64,000 nt of DNA from DASVEG01 sp035540495 (GTDB taxonomy: Bacteria > Actinomycetota > Acidimicrobiia > Acidimicrobiales > CADCTF01), in contig DATLGL010000027.1 of the NCBI GenBank assembly GCA_035540495.1, forward strand, positions 1 through 64,000, written 5' to 3'. The notes under the pieces were generated by a model, which was not told the DNA's origin, made no database searches, and was given only the letters and a program-made list of their open reading frames with translations. A program made the translations under genes and the position numbers. The first letter of the stretch is position 1; every line of letters begins with the position of its first letter. Below are positions 16,835-24,251 of this stretch, in pieces.

Positions 16835-17758
16835 ATGGATGACGCCCGCCTCCTGCACGAGCTCGAGCCCACCGTCGAAAGCCTCGTCGAGCGCCACTAC
16901 TCGAAGACGAAGGAGTGGTTCCCGCACCGCCTCGTCCCGTGGTCGCGCGCTCGCGACTTCGACGACGAAGAGATCTGGGTCGTACCGGACGATGCGCCGC
17001 CCGCGCCGGTGCGCAGCGCGCTGTTCGTCAACCTCCTGACCGAGGACAACCTGCCCTACTACTCGATGGAGATCCATCGGGCCTTCGGCGGCGACGGCGC
17101 GTGGGGCGAGTGGGCCCGTCGGTGGACGGCGGAAGAGGGTCGCCACTCGATCGTCATCCGCGACTACCTCACGGTCACCCGGGCCCTCGATCCGGTCGAG
17201 CTCGAGCGGGCGCGGATGGCCCAGGTGTCGGGCGGCATCGTCCCCCACCCCGTCTCCGCGATGCGCGGGATGATCTACGTGACGATGCAGGAGCTGGCGA
17301 CCGTCATCTCGCACCTCAACACGGGGAAGCTGCTCACCGACCCCGCGGGCTACGAGGTCATGAAGCGGGTCTCGGTCGACGAGAACTTCCACTACCTGTT
17401 CTACCGGGACATCACGTCGGCCGCGATCGAGCTCGACCCGTCAGGGTTCGTGCTCGCTCTCGAGCCGGAGGTCGTCGGCTTCGCCATGCCGGGCGTCGGC
17501 ATCCCGAACTTCGACCAGCACGCGAAGGTGATCGCGAACGCCGGCGTCTACGACTTCGCGCTGCACCACGACAAGATCCTCCAGCCCGTCGTGCTCCGGC
17601 ACTGGAAGCTCGAGGAGCTGACCGGCCTCACCGACGAGGCGGAGCAGGCTCGCGAGCGGATCCTCAAGTACATCACCCGCCTCGGGAAGGTCGCGACCCG
17701 CCTCAAGAACAAGCGGGCTCGTGAGGCCGAGGAGGCCAAGCAGCTCGAGGCCGTCTGA
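16835..17758 (+). CDS. Acyl-ACP desaturase, ferritin-like diiron (DesA type)
   Basis: 307-aa soluble fatty-acid desaturase type 2 family member, like mycobacterial DesA1/DesA2. Diiron ligands are visible in LTEDNLPYY, WTAEEGRHS (ExxH) and SVDENFHYLF (ExxH). It would insert a double bond in an acyl chain on acyl carrier protein or CoA, using O2 and ferredoxin. The C-terminus is a charged helix. Expression is probably controlled through the palindrome at 16805-16824. Ends in a hairpin shared with the convergent aminopeptidase gene. Confidence 0.9.
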   Translation: MDDARLLHELEPTVESLVERHYSKTKEWFPHRLVPWSRARDFDDEEIWVVPDDAPPAPVRSALFVNLLTEDNLPYYSMEIHRAFGGDGAWGEWARRWTAEEGRHSIVIRDYLTVTRALDPVELERARMAQVSGGIVPHPVSAMRGMIYVTMQELATVISHLNTGKLLTDPAGYEVMKRVSVDENFHYLFYRDITSAAIELDPSGFVLALEPEVVGFAMPGVGIPNFDQHAKVIANAGVYDFALHHDKILQPVVLRHWKLEELTGLTDEAEQARERILKYITRLGKVATRLKNKRAREAEEAKQLEAV

Positions 17759-17759
17759 G

Positions 17760-17777
17760 CCTCCTCAATCGAGGAGG
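17760..17777. terminator. Hairpin spanning the aminopeptidase stop codon
   Basis: Perfect 7-bp stem CCTCCTC / GAGGAGG with an AATC loop in the 6-base gap between convergent stops, extending into the last codons of the minus-strand gene. Likely a compact bidirectional terminator; no T-tract. Confidence 0.5.
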
Positions 17778-19192
17778 GCGGCCATCCAGCGCTCGATCTC
17801 GTCGGGATCCGTCGGGAGCGCGTCCGACAGCACACGGCGGCCGTCCTCGGTGATCAGCACGTCGTCTTCGATGCGCACGCCGATGCCGCGGTACTGCTCC
17901 GGGACGGTGAGGTCGTCGGGCCGCAGGTAGCACCCCGGCTCGACCGTCAGCACCATCCCGGCTTCGAGCGCCTCGCCTCGATGCCGGTCGCGTGATGCGG
18001 CGCAGTCGTGGACGTCGAGGCCCAGCATGTGGCTCGTCCCGTGCAGCGTGTATCGCTGGTAGAGGCGCGCGTCGTCGGCCATCGCGTCGTCGACCGTGCA
18101 GGCGAGGATGCCCTTCTCGACCAGCCACTCCGCGATCACGCGCATCGCCACGACATGCGGGTCGAGGAACATCGCACCGGGCCGGCACGCCGCGATCCCG
18201 GCCCGTTGCGCTCGCAGCACGACCTCGTACACCTCCCGCTGCTCGGCGGTGAAGCGGCCGGACACAGGGATCGTGCGCGTGACGTCGGCGGTGTAGAGCT
18301 CCGGTCCCTCGACGCCGGCATCGAGGAGGAGCAGGTCGCCGTCGCGCACCGGCCCGTCGTTCTTGATCCAGTGGAGCGAGCACGCGTTGTGCCCACAGGC
18401 GGCGATCGTTTCGTAGCCGACATCGTTGCCCTCGGTGCGCGCCCGCCGGTTGAAGGTGCCCTCGACCCACCGCTCGCCCGTCGCCGCCGCCACCGCCTCC
18501 GGCAGCGCCCGCACCACGTCTTCGAAGCCCTTGACCGTCGCCGCCACCGCCTGTTCGAGGCAGGCGATCTCGTGGGCGTCCTTCACGAGGCGGCACTCGG
18601 CGAGGAAGCGGACGAGCTCCTTGTCCGCGTCGTCGTCGGCTGCGACCAGGGCGTCGACTCGAGGCTCGTACCCCCGCACGACGCGAGCCGGCGCACCCTC
18701 GATCCGCTTCAGCGTCTCCTCCAGCTGGTCGAGCGGAGCGGTGTCGATGCCGAGCGCGATGGTCACCTCGGCGAGCGACAAGCGGGCGCCGGCCCAGAGC
18801 TCGCTGTTGCGGACGTCGGTGAAGTACTCCTTCGTCTCCCGCGACGGCAGCTGGAACGCGAAGAGGCCCGCACGGTGGCCGCCGTCCACCGGCTCCATCA
18901 CGAGCACGGCGTCGGGCTCGTGGTAGCCGGTGAGCCAAGCGAAGTCGCTGCCCGGGCGGAAGCGGTAGTCGGTGTCGTTGGCGCGGACCTTGAGGCCACC
19001 CGTCGGCACGATGATCCACTCGCCCGGGAAACGCTCCGACACGCGCGCCCTGCGCTCGGCGTGGAACGGCGCCTGCGGGAACGCGCCGGTCACCGTCGGC
19101 GGGCGCTCCGCCCAGCCGGTCGCCATCGACTCGAGCAGGCGCTCGGGCGGCAGCGGGGAGGGGACGTGTGGCTTGTCGGACGGGTCGCTCAC
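17765..19192 (-). CDS. pepP: Xaa-Pro aminopeptidase (aminopeptidase P, M24B)
   Basis: 475 aa. N-terminal AMP_N domain (~20-160) and C-terminal pita-bread M24 domain. Dimetal ligands: Asp in LLLLDAGVE, Asp in TADVTRTIP, His in LHGTSHMLGLD, Glu in VEPGCYL and Glu in GVRIEDDVLI. It removes N-terminal residues preceding proline; cytoplasmic. GTG 19192 was chosen; ATG 19126 would give 453 aa and still keep AMP_N. With the GTG start only 16 bases separate it from the divergent dehydratase start. Confidence 0.9.
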   Translation of the reverse strand: MSDPSDKPHVPSPLPPERLLESMATGWAERPPTVTGAFPQAPFHAERRARVSERFPGEWIIVPTGGLKVRANDTDYRFRPGSDFAWLTGYHEPDAVLVMEPVDGGHRAGLFAFQLPSRETKEYFTDVRNSELWAGARLSLAEVTIALGIDTAPLDQLEETLKRIEGAPARVVRGYEPRVDALVAADDDADKELVRFLAECRLVKDAHEIACLEQAVAATVKGFEDVVRALPEAVAAATGERWVEGTFNRRARTEGNDVGYETIAACGHNACSLHWIKNDGPVRDGDLLLLDAGVEGPELYTADVTRTIPVSGRFTAEQREVYEVVLRAQRAGIAACRPGAMFLDPHVVAMRVIAEWLVEKGILACTVDDAMADDARLYQRYTLHGTSHMLGLDVHDCAASRDRHRGEALEAGMVLTVEPGCYLRPDDLTVPEQYRGIGVRIEDDVLITEDGRRVLSDALPTDPDEIERWMAALLD

Positions 19193-19208
19193 CGGTCCAG
19201 TATGGGAC

Positions 19209-20108
19209 GTGCTCGTGACCCGCGCCGACGTCGAAGCCGCCGCGGCACGCGTCACCGGTTGGGTACGCGAGACACCGGTCGTCGACGCCGACGGCGTCGT
19301 GTTCAAGCTCGAGCAGCTCCAGCACACCGGCAGCTTCAAGCCCCGCGGCATGTTCAACCGGCTGCTCTCGACGGAGGTGCCAGAGGTCGGCATCGTCATC
19401 GCGTCCGGGGGGAACGCAGGCCTGGCTGCCGCGTTCGCCGCGGCGCGTCTCGGTCATCGATCGACGGTGTTCGTGCCGGAGACCGCGCCGGAAGCCAAGG
19501 TCACGCGCCTCCGCGGCATCGCGACGGAGGTTCGTCTCGCCGGATCGACGTACGCCGAAGCGTTGGAGGCGAGCCTCGCGCACGAGGCCGCCACGGGCGC
19601 GGTCGCCCTCCACGCGTACGACCAGATCGATGTGGTGGCGGGGCAGGGGACGATAGCGCTCGAGCTCGAACGGCAGGCTCCCGATCTCGACACGCTCTTG
19701 GTCGCCGTCGGCGGAGGAGGCCTCATCGGTGGCATCGCCGCGGCGTTCGGCGACCGCGTGCGGATCGTCGCCGTCGAGACAGAGGGATGCCCGACGCTGC
19801 ATGCAGCGCTCGCAGCGGGCGAACCCGTCGACATCGAGGTCGGCGGCGTCGCGGCCGACTCCCTCGGCGCGCGCCGCATCGGTGAGGTGTGCTGGTCGGT
19901 CAGGAGCCGCATCGCCGGGTCGCTGCTCGTTCCCGACGCAGCGGTCGCCGGCGCGCAGGCGCGGCTGTGGGAGGTCGTCCGGCAGGTGGCCGAGCCAGGC
20001 GGCGCCACGGCCTACGCGGCCCTGACGTCAGGCGTGTACGAGCCGAATCCCGGCGAGCGTGTCGGCGTGCTCGTGTGCGGTGCGAACGCACCGGCCAGGG
20101 CCGGCTGA
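19209..20108 (+). CDS. PLP-dependent threonine/serine dehydratase-like enzyme
   Basis: 299 aa fold-type II PLP enzyme. The Schiff-base Lys is in LQHTGSFKPRG, the Asn-containing loop is ASGGNAGLA, and the phosphate-binding loop is GGGGLIGG. There is no C-terminal ACT regulatory domain and it is shorter than biosynthetic IlvA, so it is a catabolic threonine/serine dehydratase or racemase-like member. GTG 19209 (alternative GTG 19215); neither has a clear Shine-Dalgarno. Its stop overlaps the ATG of the nucleoside hydrolase by one base (TGATG). Confidence 0.8.
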   Translation: MLVTRADVEAAAARVTGWVRETPVVDADGVVFKLEQLQHTGSFKPRGMFNRLLSTEVPEVGIVIASGGNAGLAAAFAAARLGHRSTVFVPETAPEAKVTRLRGIATEVRLAGSTYAEALEASLAHEAATGAVALHAYDQIDVVAGQGTIALELERQAPDLDTLLVAVGGGGLIGGIAAAFGDRVRIVAVETEGCPTLHAALAAGEPVDIEVGGVAADSLGARRIGEVCWSVRSRIAGSLLVPDAAVAGAQARLWEVVRQVAEPGGATAYAALTSGVYEPNPGERVGVLVCGANAPARAG

Positions 20109-20995
20109 TGCGCATCCACCTCGACACCGACTTCGGCGGCGATCCCGACGACGCCTGCGCCCTCGCGTTGCTCCTCGCGACCCGCGACGTCGACGTCACC
20201 GGCATCACCACCAACCTCGACGACGGCGGAGAACGGGCGGGGTTGGCCCAGTGGTTCCTCCGGTTGTGCGGACGGTTTGACGTTCCGGTGATCGCGGGCG
20301 CCGCCACCGCCAGCGACGGGAGCGTGTTCCGGGCCACAGAAGGCGACGAGCGGTACTGGCCGGAGCCGACGGTGGCTGCGCCGGGGCGGATCGACGACGC
20401 GGTCGACGCGCTCGGCGAGGCAGTCGACGCCGGGACGACGATCGTCACGATCGGCGTGCTCACCAATCTCGCCGCGCTCGAACGGGCCCGCCCGGGCGCT
20501 CTCGAACGAGCCCGGGTCGTGACGATGGGCGGGTGGCTCGGCCCGCTCGCGCCCGGGTTGCCGGAATGGGGACCCGAGCGTGACTTCAACCTCCAGTGCG
20601 ACCGACGAGCGAGCGAGATCGCCCTCCGCGCCATCGGGGACCTCACCCTCGTGACGTTGCCGGCCACGGCCGTCGCGCACCTGCGCCGCGCGCATCTCCC
20701 GCGCCTGCGCGCCGCGGGACGCGTCGGCGAGGTGCTCGCGGCGCAGGCGGAGGCCTACGCGTCCGACCTCGACCGCGCCTCGTTCGCTCGCGAGCACGCC
20801 GCGCTGCCCGACGACCTCCTCAACTTCCACTGGGACCCGGTCACCTGCGCCGTCGCCACCGGATGGGACGGCGTCGTCGTCGAGGAGCGCGACGACGTCG
20901 CCATGCGCGGGGGCCGCCCCACCCGCGCCGTCGTCGAGGTCGACGGCGATGCGTTCTCGGAGCTGTTCATCGAGCGGATCGAACGTCTCCCCTGA
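20108..20995 (+). CDS. Nucleoside hydrolase (IunH-like)
   Basis: 295 aa. The calcium-binding DTDFGGDPDDA motif at residues 6-16 identifies the inosine/uridine-preferring nucleoside hydrolase fold; TIGVLTNLA and a C-terminal NFHWDPVTC (Asp ligand) complete the metal site. It would split ribonucleosides into base and ribose in the cytoplasm, parallel to the phosphorylase route encoded at 37-50 kb. One-base overlap with the upstream dehydratase implies coupling. The stop codon lies in the loop of a hairpin. Confidence 0.85.
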   Translation: MRIHLDTDFGGDPDDACALALLLATRDVDVTGITTNLDDGGERAGLAQWFLRLCGRFDVPVIAGAATASDGSVFRATEGDERYWPEPTVAAPGRIDDAVDALGEAVDAGTTIVTIGVLTNLAALERARPGALERARVVTMGGWLGPLAPGLPEWGPERDFNLQCDRRASEIALRAIGDLTLVTLPATAVAHLRRAHLPRLRAAGRVGEVLAAQAEAYASDLDRASFAREHAALPDDLLNFHWDPVTCAVATGWDGVVVEERDDVAMRGGRPTRAVVEVDGDAFSELFIERIERLP

Positions 20996-21006
20996 CGGGG
21001 ACGTTC
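20981..21006 (+). terminator. Terminator hairpin whose loop contains the stop codon
   Basis: GAACGT and CCCC pair with GGGG and ACGTTC, with a two-base bulge; the 4-base loop TGAC contains the nucleoside-hydrolase TGA. Ten base pairs in total. Confidence 0.55.
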
Positions 21007-21047
21007 GACCCTCCCCCGCGCGACGATCGCAGGCGCACGCTGGGGGC

Positions 21048-21251
21048 ATGACGACCGCTGCCCCCACACCGATCCGGGGACACCGGCCCGACCGCACGTC
21101 GAAGAACGACCTCCACGACATCGCGGGGACGGCGCGGGTGTACCTCCTCGACCCGTACGAGACGACCTACACCCGCGAGCAGTTGCTGACCTTGCGGGGC
21201 TATCCGAAGAAGGTGTGCAAGGGGCACAAGCGCGCCCCTCGCAAGCACTAG
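21048..21251 (+). CDS. Small basic protein, unknown function
   Basis: 67 aa, Arg/Lys/His-rich, with a central predicted strand (ARVYLLDPYETTYTREQLLTL) and a basic C-terminus ending KGHKRAPRKH. No known family recognised. ATG 21048 is preceded by GGGGG at a short spacing. Codon use matches neighbours. Its TAG overlaps the convergent TAG of the diiron gene inside CTAG (21248-21251). Confidence 0.5.
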   Translation: MTTAAPTPIRGHRPDRTSKNDLHDIAGTARVYLLDPYETTYTREQLLTLRGYPKKVCKGHKRAPRKH

Positions 21252-22372
21252 GCGAGCTCGCGGTCCTTCGCCACCTCGTCGAGCGACGCGTACTCGTCGC
21301 TGGTGTCGACGAAGTCCTCGAACTGGATCACCTGCATCTCGGTGAAGCGCTCGCGAAGCCAGCCGTTGTTGGCGTCGAGGAGCCCGAGCTTCTTGCAGTT
21401 CGGGACGATCTTGGCGAACAGCAGCTGCTGGAACAGGTCGTCCTCCGGCTTCGCGCCGGGCATCTTGAGCGCGTGGATCGCGTCCTTGGGCGCGACACCC
21501 ATCCGCTCCCAGACCTCCTGCTGGAGGAAGCGGTCGCGCATGCGGACCGCCGCCTCGAACGCGAACTCCTGGCGCTCCTTGAGCTCCGGCTCCGACAGCT
21601 CCTGGTAGTACTCCTGGAGGCTCAGGACACCGAACGCGACGTGGCGGGCCTCGTCGCTCATCACGTAGCGGAGCAGCTGCTTCAGGAGCGGCTCGGGGGT
21701 GACCTGCTGCATCATGCCGAAGGCGGCGAGCGCCAGCCCCTCGACCATGATCTGCATCCCGAGGTAGGTCATATCCCACCGGCTGTCGGCGATGATGTCG
21801 TCGAGCAGCATCTTGAGGTGGGCGTTGATCGGATAGTGCCCGGAGAGCTTCGTGTCGAGGTACTTGGCGAAGACCTCGACGTGGCGGGCCTCGTCCATCA
21901 CCTGGGTCGACGCGTAGTACTTCGCATCGATCCACGGCACCGTCTCGACGATCTTCGCAGTGCACACGAGGGCGCCCTGCTCGCCGTGCATGAACTGGCT
22001 GAGCATCCAGTTCTGGCTCTCGATGCCGTGCTGGACCCACTCCTTCTCGCCCCACTTCGCCAGAGGTGAGTCGGCGAAGTTCGGGAGGAGGTTCGGGTCG
22101 GGCGTCGTGATCTGGCCCATCTCCCGAGCCAACTTCTCCTGGTCGACGTCCTGGCTCCAGTCGAGGTCGACCTCGCCGTTCCACTGCGACGTCTTCGCCT
22201 TCTCGTACAGGCGGCCGAGCTGGGGGCGGCTGCGCTCGTAGTCCCACGTGAAGATGGCGTCGGCGTTGTCGCGGACGGCGTGGATGACCTCGTTCACGTC
22301 GGTGTTCGTGATCGCGAGGATCGCATCGAGGTCGTTGACGTCGGTGCGGCCGAGGATCTCTTCGTACGACAT
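21248..22372 (-). CDS. Ferritin-like diiron protein (AurF/desaturase-like)
   Basis: 374 aa, all-helical. Two Glu-x-x-His motifs, TQVMDEARHVEVFAKYL and VMSDEARHVAFGVL, plus upstream acidic residues (HGEQGAL) give the ligand set of a ferritin-like diiron oxygenase or oxidase. No signal or membrane segment. Possible activities are amine N-oxygenation (AurF type) or fatty-acyl oxidation; substrate unknown. A perfect 14-bp palindrome lies about 63 bases upstream of its start, suggesting regulated expression, and it shares the intergenic region with the iron-regulated bfd-bfr genes. Confidence 0.75.
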   Translation of the reverse strand: MSYEEILGRTDVNDLDAILAITNTDVNEVIHAVRDNADAIFTWDYERSRPQLGRLYEKAKTSQWNGEVDLDWSQDVDQEKLAREMGQITTPDPNLLPNFADSPLAKWGEKEWVQHGIESQNWMLSQFMHGEQGALVCTAKIVETVPWIDAKYYASTQVMDEARHVEVFAKYLDTKLSGHYPINAHLKMLLDDIIADSRWDMTYLGMQIMVEGLALAAFGMMQQVTPEPLLKQLLRYVMSDEARHVAFGVLSLQEYYQELSEPELKERQEFAFEAAVRMRDRFLQQEVWERMGVAPKDAIHALKMPGAKPEDDLFQQLLFAKIVPNCKKLGLLDANNGWLRERFTEMQVIQFEDFVDTSDEYASLDEVAKDRELA

Positions 22373-22434
22373 GGCACTCCCCCACTCCGGCGAACGCGCA
22401 GAACATCGGGCGCGTCGCGATGTATCGCGCCACC

Positions 22435-22448
22435 GTAACGATCGTTAC
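22435..22448. promoter_or_regulatory. 14-bp palindrome GTAACGATCGTTAC, likely operator
   Basis: Perfect dyad in the 167-base divergent region between the diiron gene (minus) and bfd (plus). GTAAC/GTTAC half-sites fit a TetR-type operator. It is nearer the minus-strand gene. Confidence 0.55.
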
Positions 22449-22498
22449 CGGAGCCGGCAACATGACCACCGTCACACGACCGCTGTGTTGCGGACGGA

Positions 22499-22514
22499 GT
22501 TAGGCATGCCTAAC
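22499..22514. promoter_or_regulatory. Iron box (IdeR/DtxR-type operator) upstream of bfd-bfr
   Basis: Perfect 16-bp palindrome with TTAGGC half-sites (core TTAGGCATGCCTAA), closely resembling DtxR/IdeR iron boxes. It ends 25 bases before the bfd start and precedes two iron-storage genes, making iron-dependent control likely. Confidence 0.8.
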
Positions 22515-22522
22515 CTCTGGGT

Positions 22523-22536
22523 ACAGGAGGACCTGT
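22523..22536 (+). promoter_or_regulatory. Shine-Dalgarno of bfd inside a small hairpin
   Basis: AGGAGG (22525-22530) is nine bases before the ATG but sits within ACAGG-AGGA-CCTGT, a perfect 5-bp stem. It may slightly mask the ribosome site. Confidence 0.4.
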
Positions 22537-22539
22537 CCT

Positions 22540-22770
22540 ATGTACGTGTGCCTGTGCCGGGGGGTGAGCGACCGCAAGGTCCGAGCCGCCATCTCCCGCG
22601 GGGCGACCACGATCGAGGAAGTAGGTGACCGCTGCGGTGCAGGCACCCGATGCGGCGGCTGCTGGCCGGTCCTCGAAGACCTGTTGCGCGCGGCTGGTCA
22701 CGACCCCCAGCAGGTGTACGCCGGCGCCGGCGCCGGAACGGCGCGCCCCGCCAGCCACAGCGCCGCGTAG
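22540..22770 (+). CDS. bfd: Bacterioferritin-associated ferredoxin (Bfd-like)
   Basis: 76 aa. CxC near the N-terminus (VCLCRGVSD) and CGAGTRCGGC give the four Cys of a Bfd-type [2Fe-2S] BFD_2 domain. It would deliver electrons to bacterioferritin to release stored iron. The C-terminal ~20 residues (AGAGAG..) are a low-complexity extension. Good Shine-Dalgarno AGGAGG. Located 10 bases before bfr, downstream of the iron box. Confidence 0.9.
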   Translation: MYVCLCRGVSDRKVRAAISRGATTIEEVGDRCGAGTRCGGCWPVLEDLLRAAGHDPQQVYAGAGAGTARPASHSAA

Positions 22771-22779
22771 TCTCGCCCC

Positions 22780-23256
22780 GTGCAGGGCGACCCCGAGATC
22801 ATCGAGCTCCTCAACGAGGTTCTCACCGCGGAGCTGACGGCCATCAACCAGTACTTCATCGACGCCAAGATGGCGGAGAACTGGGGGTACGAGCGCCTGG
22901 CGAAGAAGTTCCGCGAAGACTCCATCGACGAGATGAAGGACGCGGAGTCGCTCATGGACCGCATCCTCTACCTCGACGGCGTCCCGAACCTGCAGCGCCT
23001 CGGCAACGTGCGCGTCGGCGAGACGATGCAGGAGAAGCTCAAGCTCGCGCTCGACGTCGAGACCGAGGCGATCGCCCGACTCAACCCGGGCATCGAACTG
23101 TGCCGCTCGAAGGGCGACAACGGCAGTGCCGAGATCCTCGAGCACATCCTGCTCGGCGAGGAGGAGCATGCCGACTGGCTCGAGACCCAGCTCGAGCTGA
23201 TCCGCCAGGTCGGCGAAGCGCACTACCTCGCGCAGCACATCCACGGCGACGACTGA
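22780..23256 (+). CDS. bfr: Bacterioferritin with an atypical ferroxidase ligand
   Basis: 158 aa, aligning gap-free with E. coli Bfr over the first helices. Heme-ligand Met52 and ferroxidase Glu18, Glu51 and the late EEEHADW (Glu127/His130 equivalents) are present. Position 54, normally His in EMKHAD, is Asp here (EMKDAE), so the di-iron site is altered. Forms a 24-mer iron-storage shell in related proteins. GTG at 22780. Co-transcribed with bfd under the iron box. The following phosphatase-like gene begins around its stop. Confidence 0.92.
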   Translation: MQGDPEIIELLNEVLTAELTAINQYFIDAKMAENWGYERLAKKFREDSIDEMKDAESLMDRILYLDGVPNLQRLGNVRVGETMQEKLKLALDVETEAIARLNPGIELCRSKGDNGSAEILEHILLGEEEHADWLETQLELIRQVGEAHYLAQHIHGDD

Positions 23257-23266
23257 TCTCGACGAG

Positions 23267-24226
23267 CTGCGCGCGCTGATCTGCGCGCTGCACGACCACC
23301 TGCGAGCGAAGGTCACCGGCGCCGACCGCCGCGCCGCGGCGGACATCTCGGCCGTCACCGCCGCCGACACGATCTACGAGATCGACCGCGTCGCCGACGA
23401 GGAGATCGTGCGGTGGCTCGATCATCGCTGGCCCCCGCGCGAACCGGTCGAGCTCGTGGCCGAAGGGCTCGACGCGGTGAGGATCGGGCGCGGCGAGCCG
23501 CGGTGGACCCTCATCGTCGACCCGATCGACGGCACCCGGGGGCTCATGTACGACAAGCGCCCGGCATGGGTACTGAGCGGGCTCGCGCCGCACGGCGGTT
23601 CGCTCCGCGACATCGCCGTCGCCGTGATGACGGAGCTGCCGACGACCAAGCAGTGGGCGTCCGATCAGCTCAGCGCGGTGCGAGGACGGGGACTCGTCGT
23701 CAACCGAACGGACGTGCGTTCGTCCTCGGTCGCTCCGGTCGTCCTCCGCCCGTCGACGGCGACGACCGTCGAGCACGGATGGGCGTCGTTCTCCCGCTTC
23801 TTCCCCGCGGGCAAGGTCGTCCTCGCAGCGTTCGAGGAGACCGTGTGGAGCGAGCTGCACGTCGGGCGCCCGCTCGCGAGCTTGTCGATCTTCGACGACC
23901 AGTACCTCTCGACCGCCGGGCAGTACTACGAGCTGCTCGCCGGACACGACCGCCTGCTCGGCGACCTCCGTCCCCTGGCCTTCGCTGCACTGGGCATCGA
24001 CGACGCGCTCGCCTGCCACCCGTACGACTGCTGCACCGCGCTGCTGCTCGAAGAAGCGGGCGCCGTCGTCACCGACCCGTGGGGCGCGCCGCTCGACGCG
24101 CCCCTCGACACCACGTCAGCGGTCGCCTGGGTCGCGTGCGCCAACCTCGAGCTCGCCCGGCGGGTCCGCCCCGCGATCGACCTCGCGCTCGACCGCCACT
24201 TCCCTGGCCAGCGCCCCTCGCTCTGA
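23267..24226 (+). CDS. Inositol-monophosphatase-family phosphatase, non-canonical start
   Basis: About 319 aa. Metal-binding motif VDPIDGTRGL and a late CHPYDCCTALLLEEAG match the FIG/IMPase superfamily, whose members remove phosphate from inositol, fructose bisphosphate or PAP. The N-terminal helix with TAADTIYEIDRVADEE, also typical of the family, is encoded upstream of the first normal start (GTG 23408), yet between the in-frame stop at 23198 and 23408 there is no ATG, GTG or TTG. CTG 23267 is my provisional start; translation by frameshift from bfr is another possibility. A start at 23408 would give 272 aa lacking the N-terminal metal motif. Confidence 0.7.
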   Translation: MRALICALHDHLRAKVTGADRRAAADISAVTAADTIYEIDRVADEEIVRWLDHRWPPREPVELVAEGLDAVRIGRGEPRWTLIVDPIDGTRGLMYDKRPAWVLSGLAPHGGSLRDIAVAVMTELPTTKQWASDQLSAVRGRGLVVNRTDVRSSSVAPVVLRPSTATTVEHGWASFSRFFPAGKVVLAAFEETVWSELHVGRPLASLSIFDDQYLSTAGQYYELLAGHDRLLGDLRPLAFAALGIDDALACHPYDCCTALLLEEAGAVVTDPWGAPLDAPLDTTSAVAWVACANLELARRVRPAIDLALDRHFPGQRPSL

Positions 24227-24231
24227 GCCCC

Positions 24232-24247
24232 CCCGACGCGGGTCGGG
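24232..24247. terminator. Short hairpin between convergent genes
   Basis: CCCGAC / GTCGGG, 6 bp with a GCGG loop, just after the phosphatase stop and before the convergent stop. Weak terminator candidate. Confidence 0.4.
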
Positions 24248-24251
24248 AACG

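Noticed and set aside
17703..19802. Long minus-strand frame overlapping pepP
   Set aside because: Arg-rich and motif-free; aminopeptidase P with five metal ligands occupies this strand in another frame.
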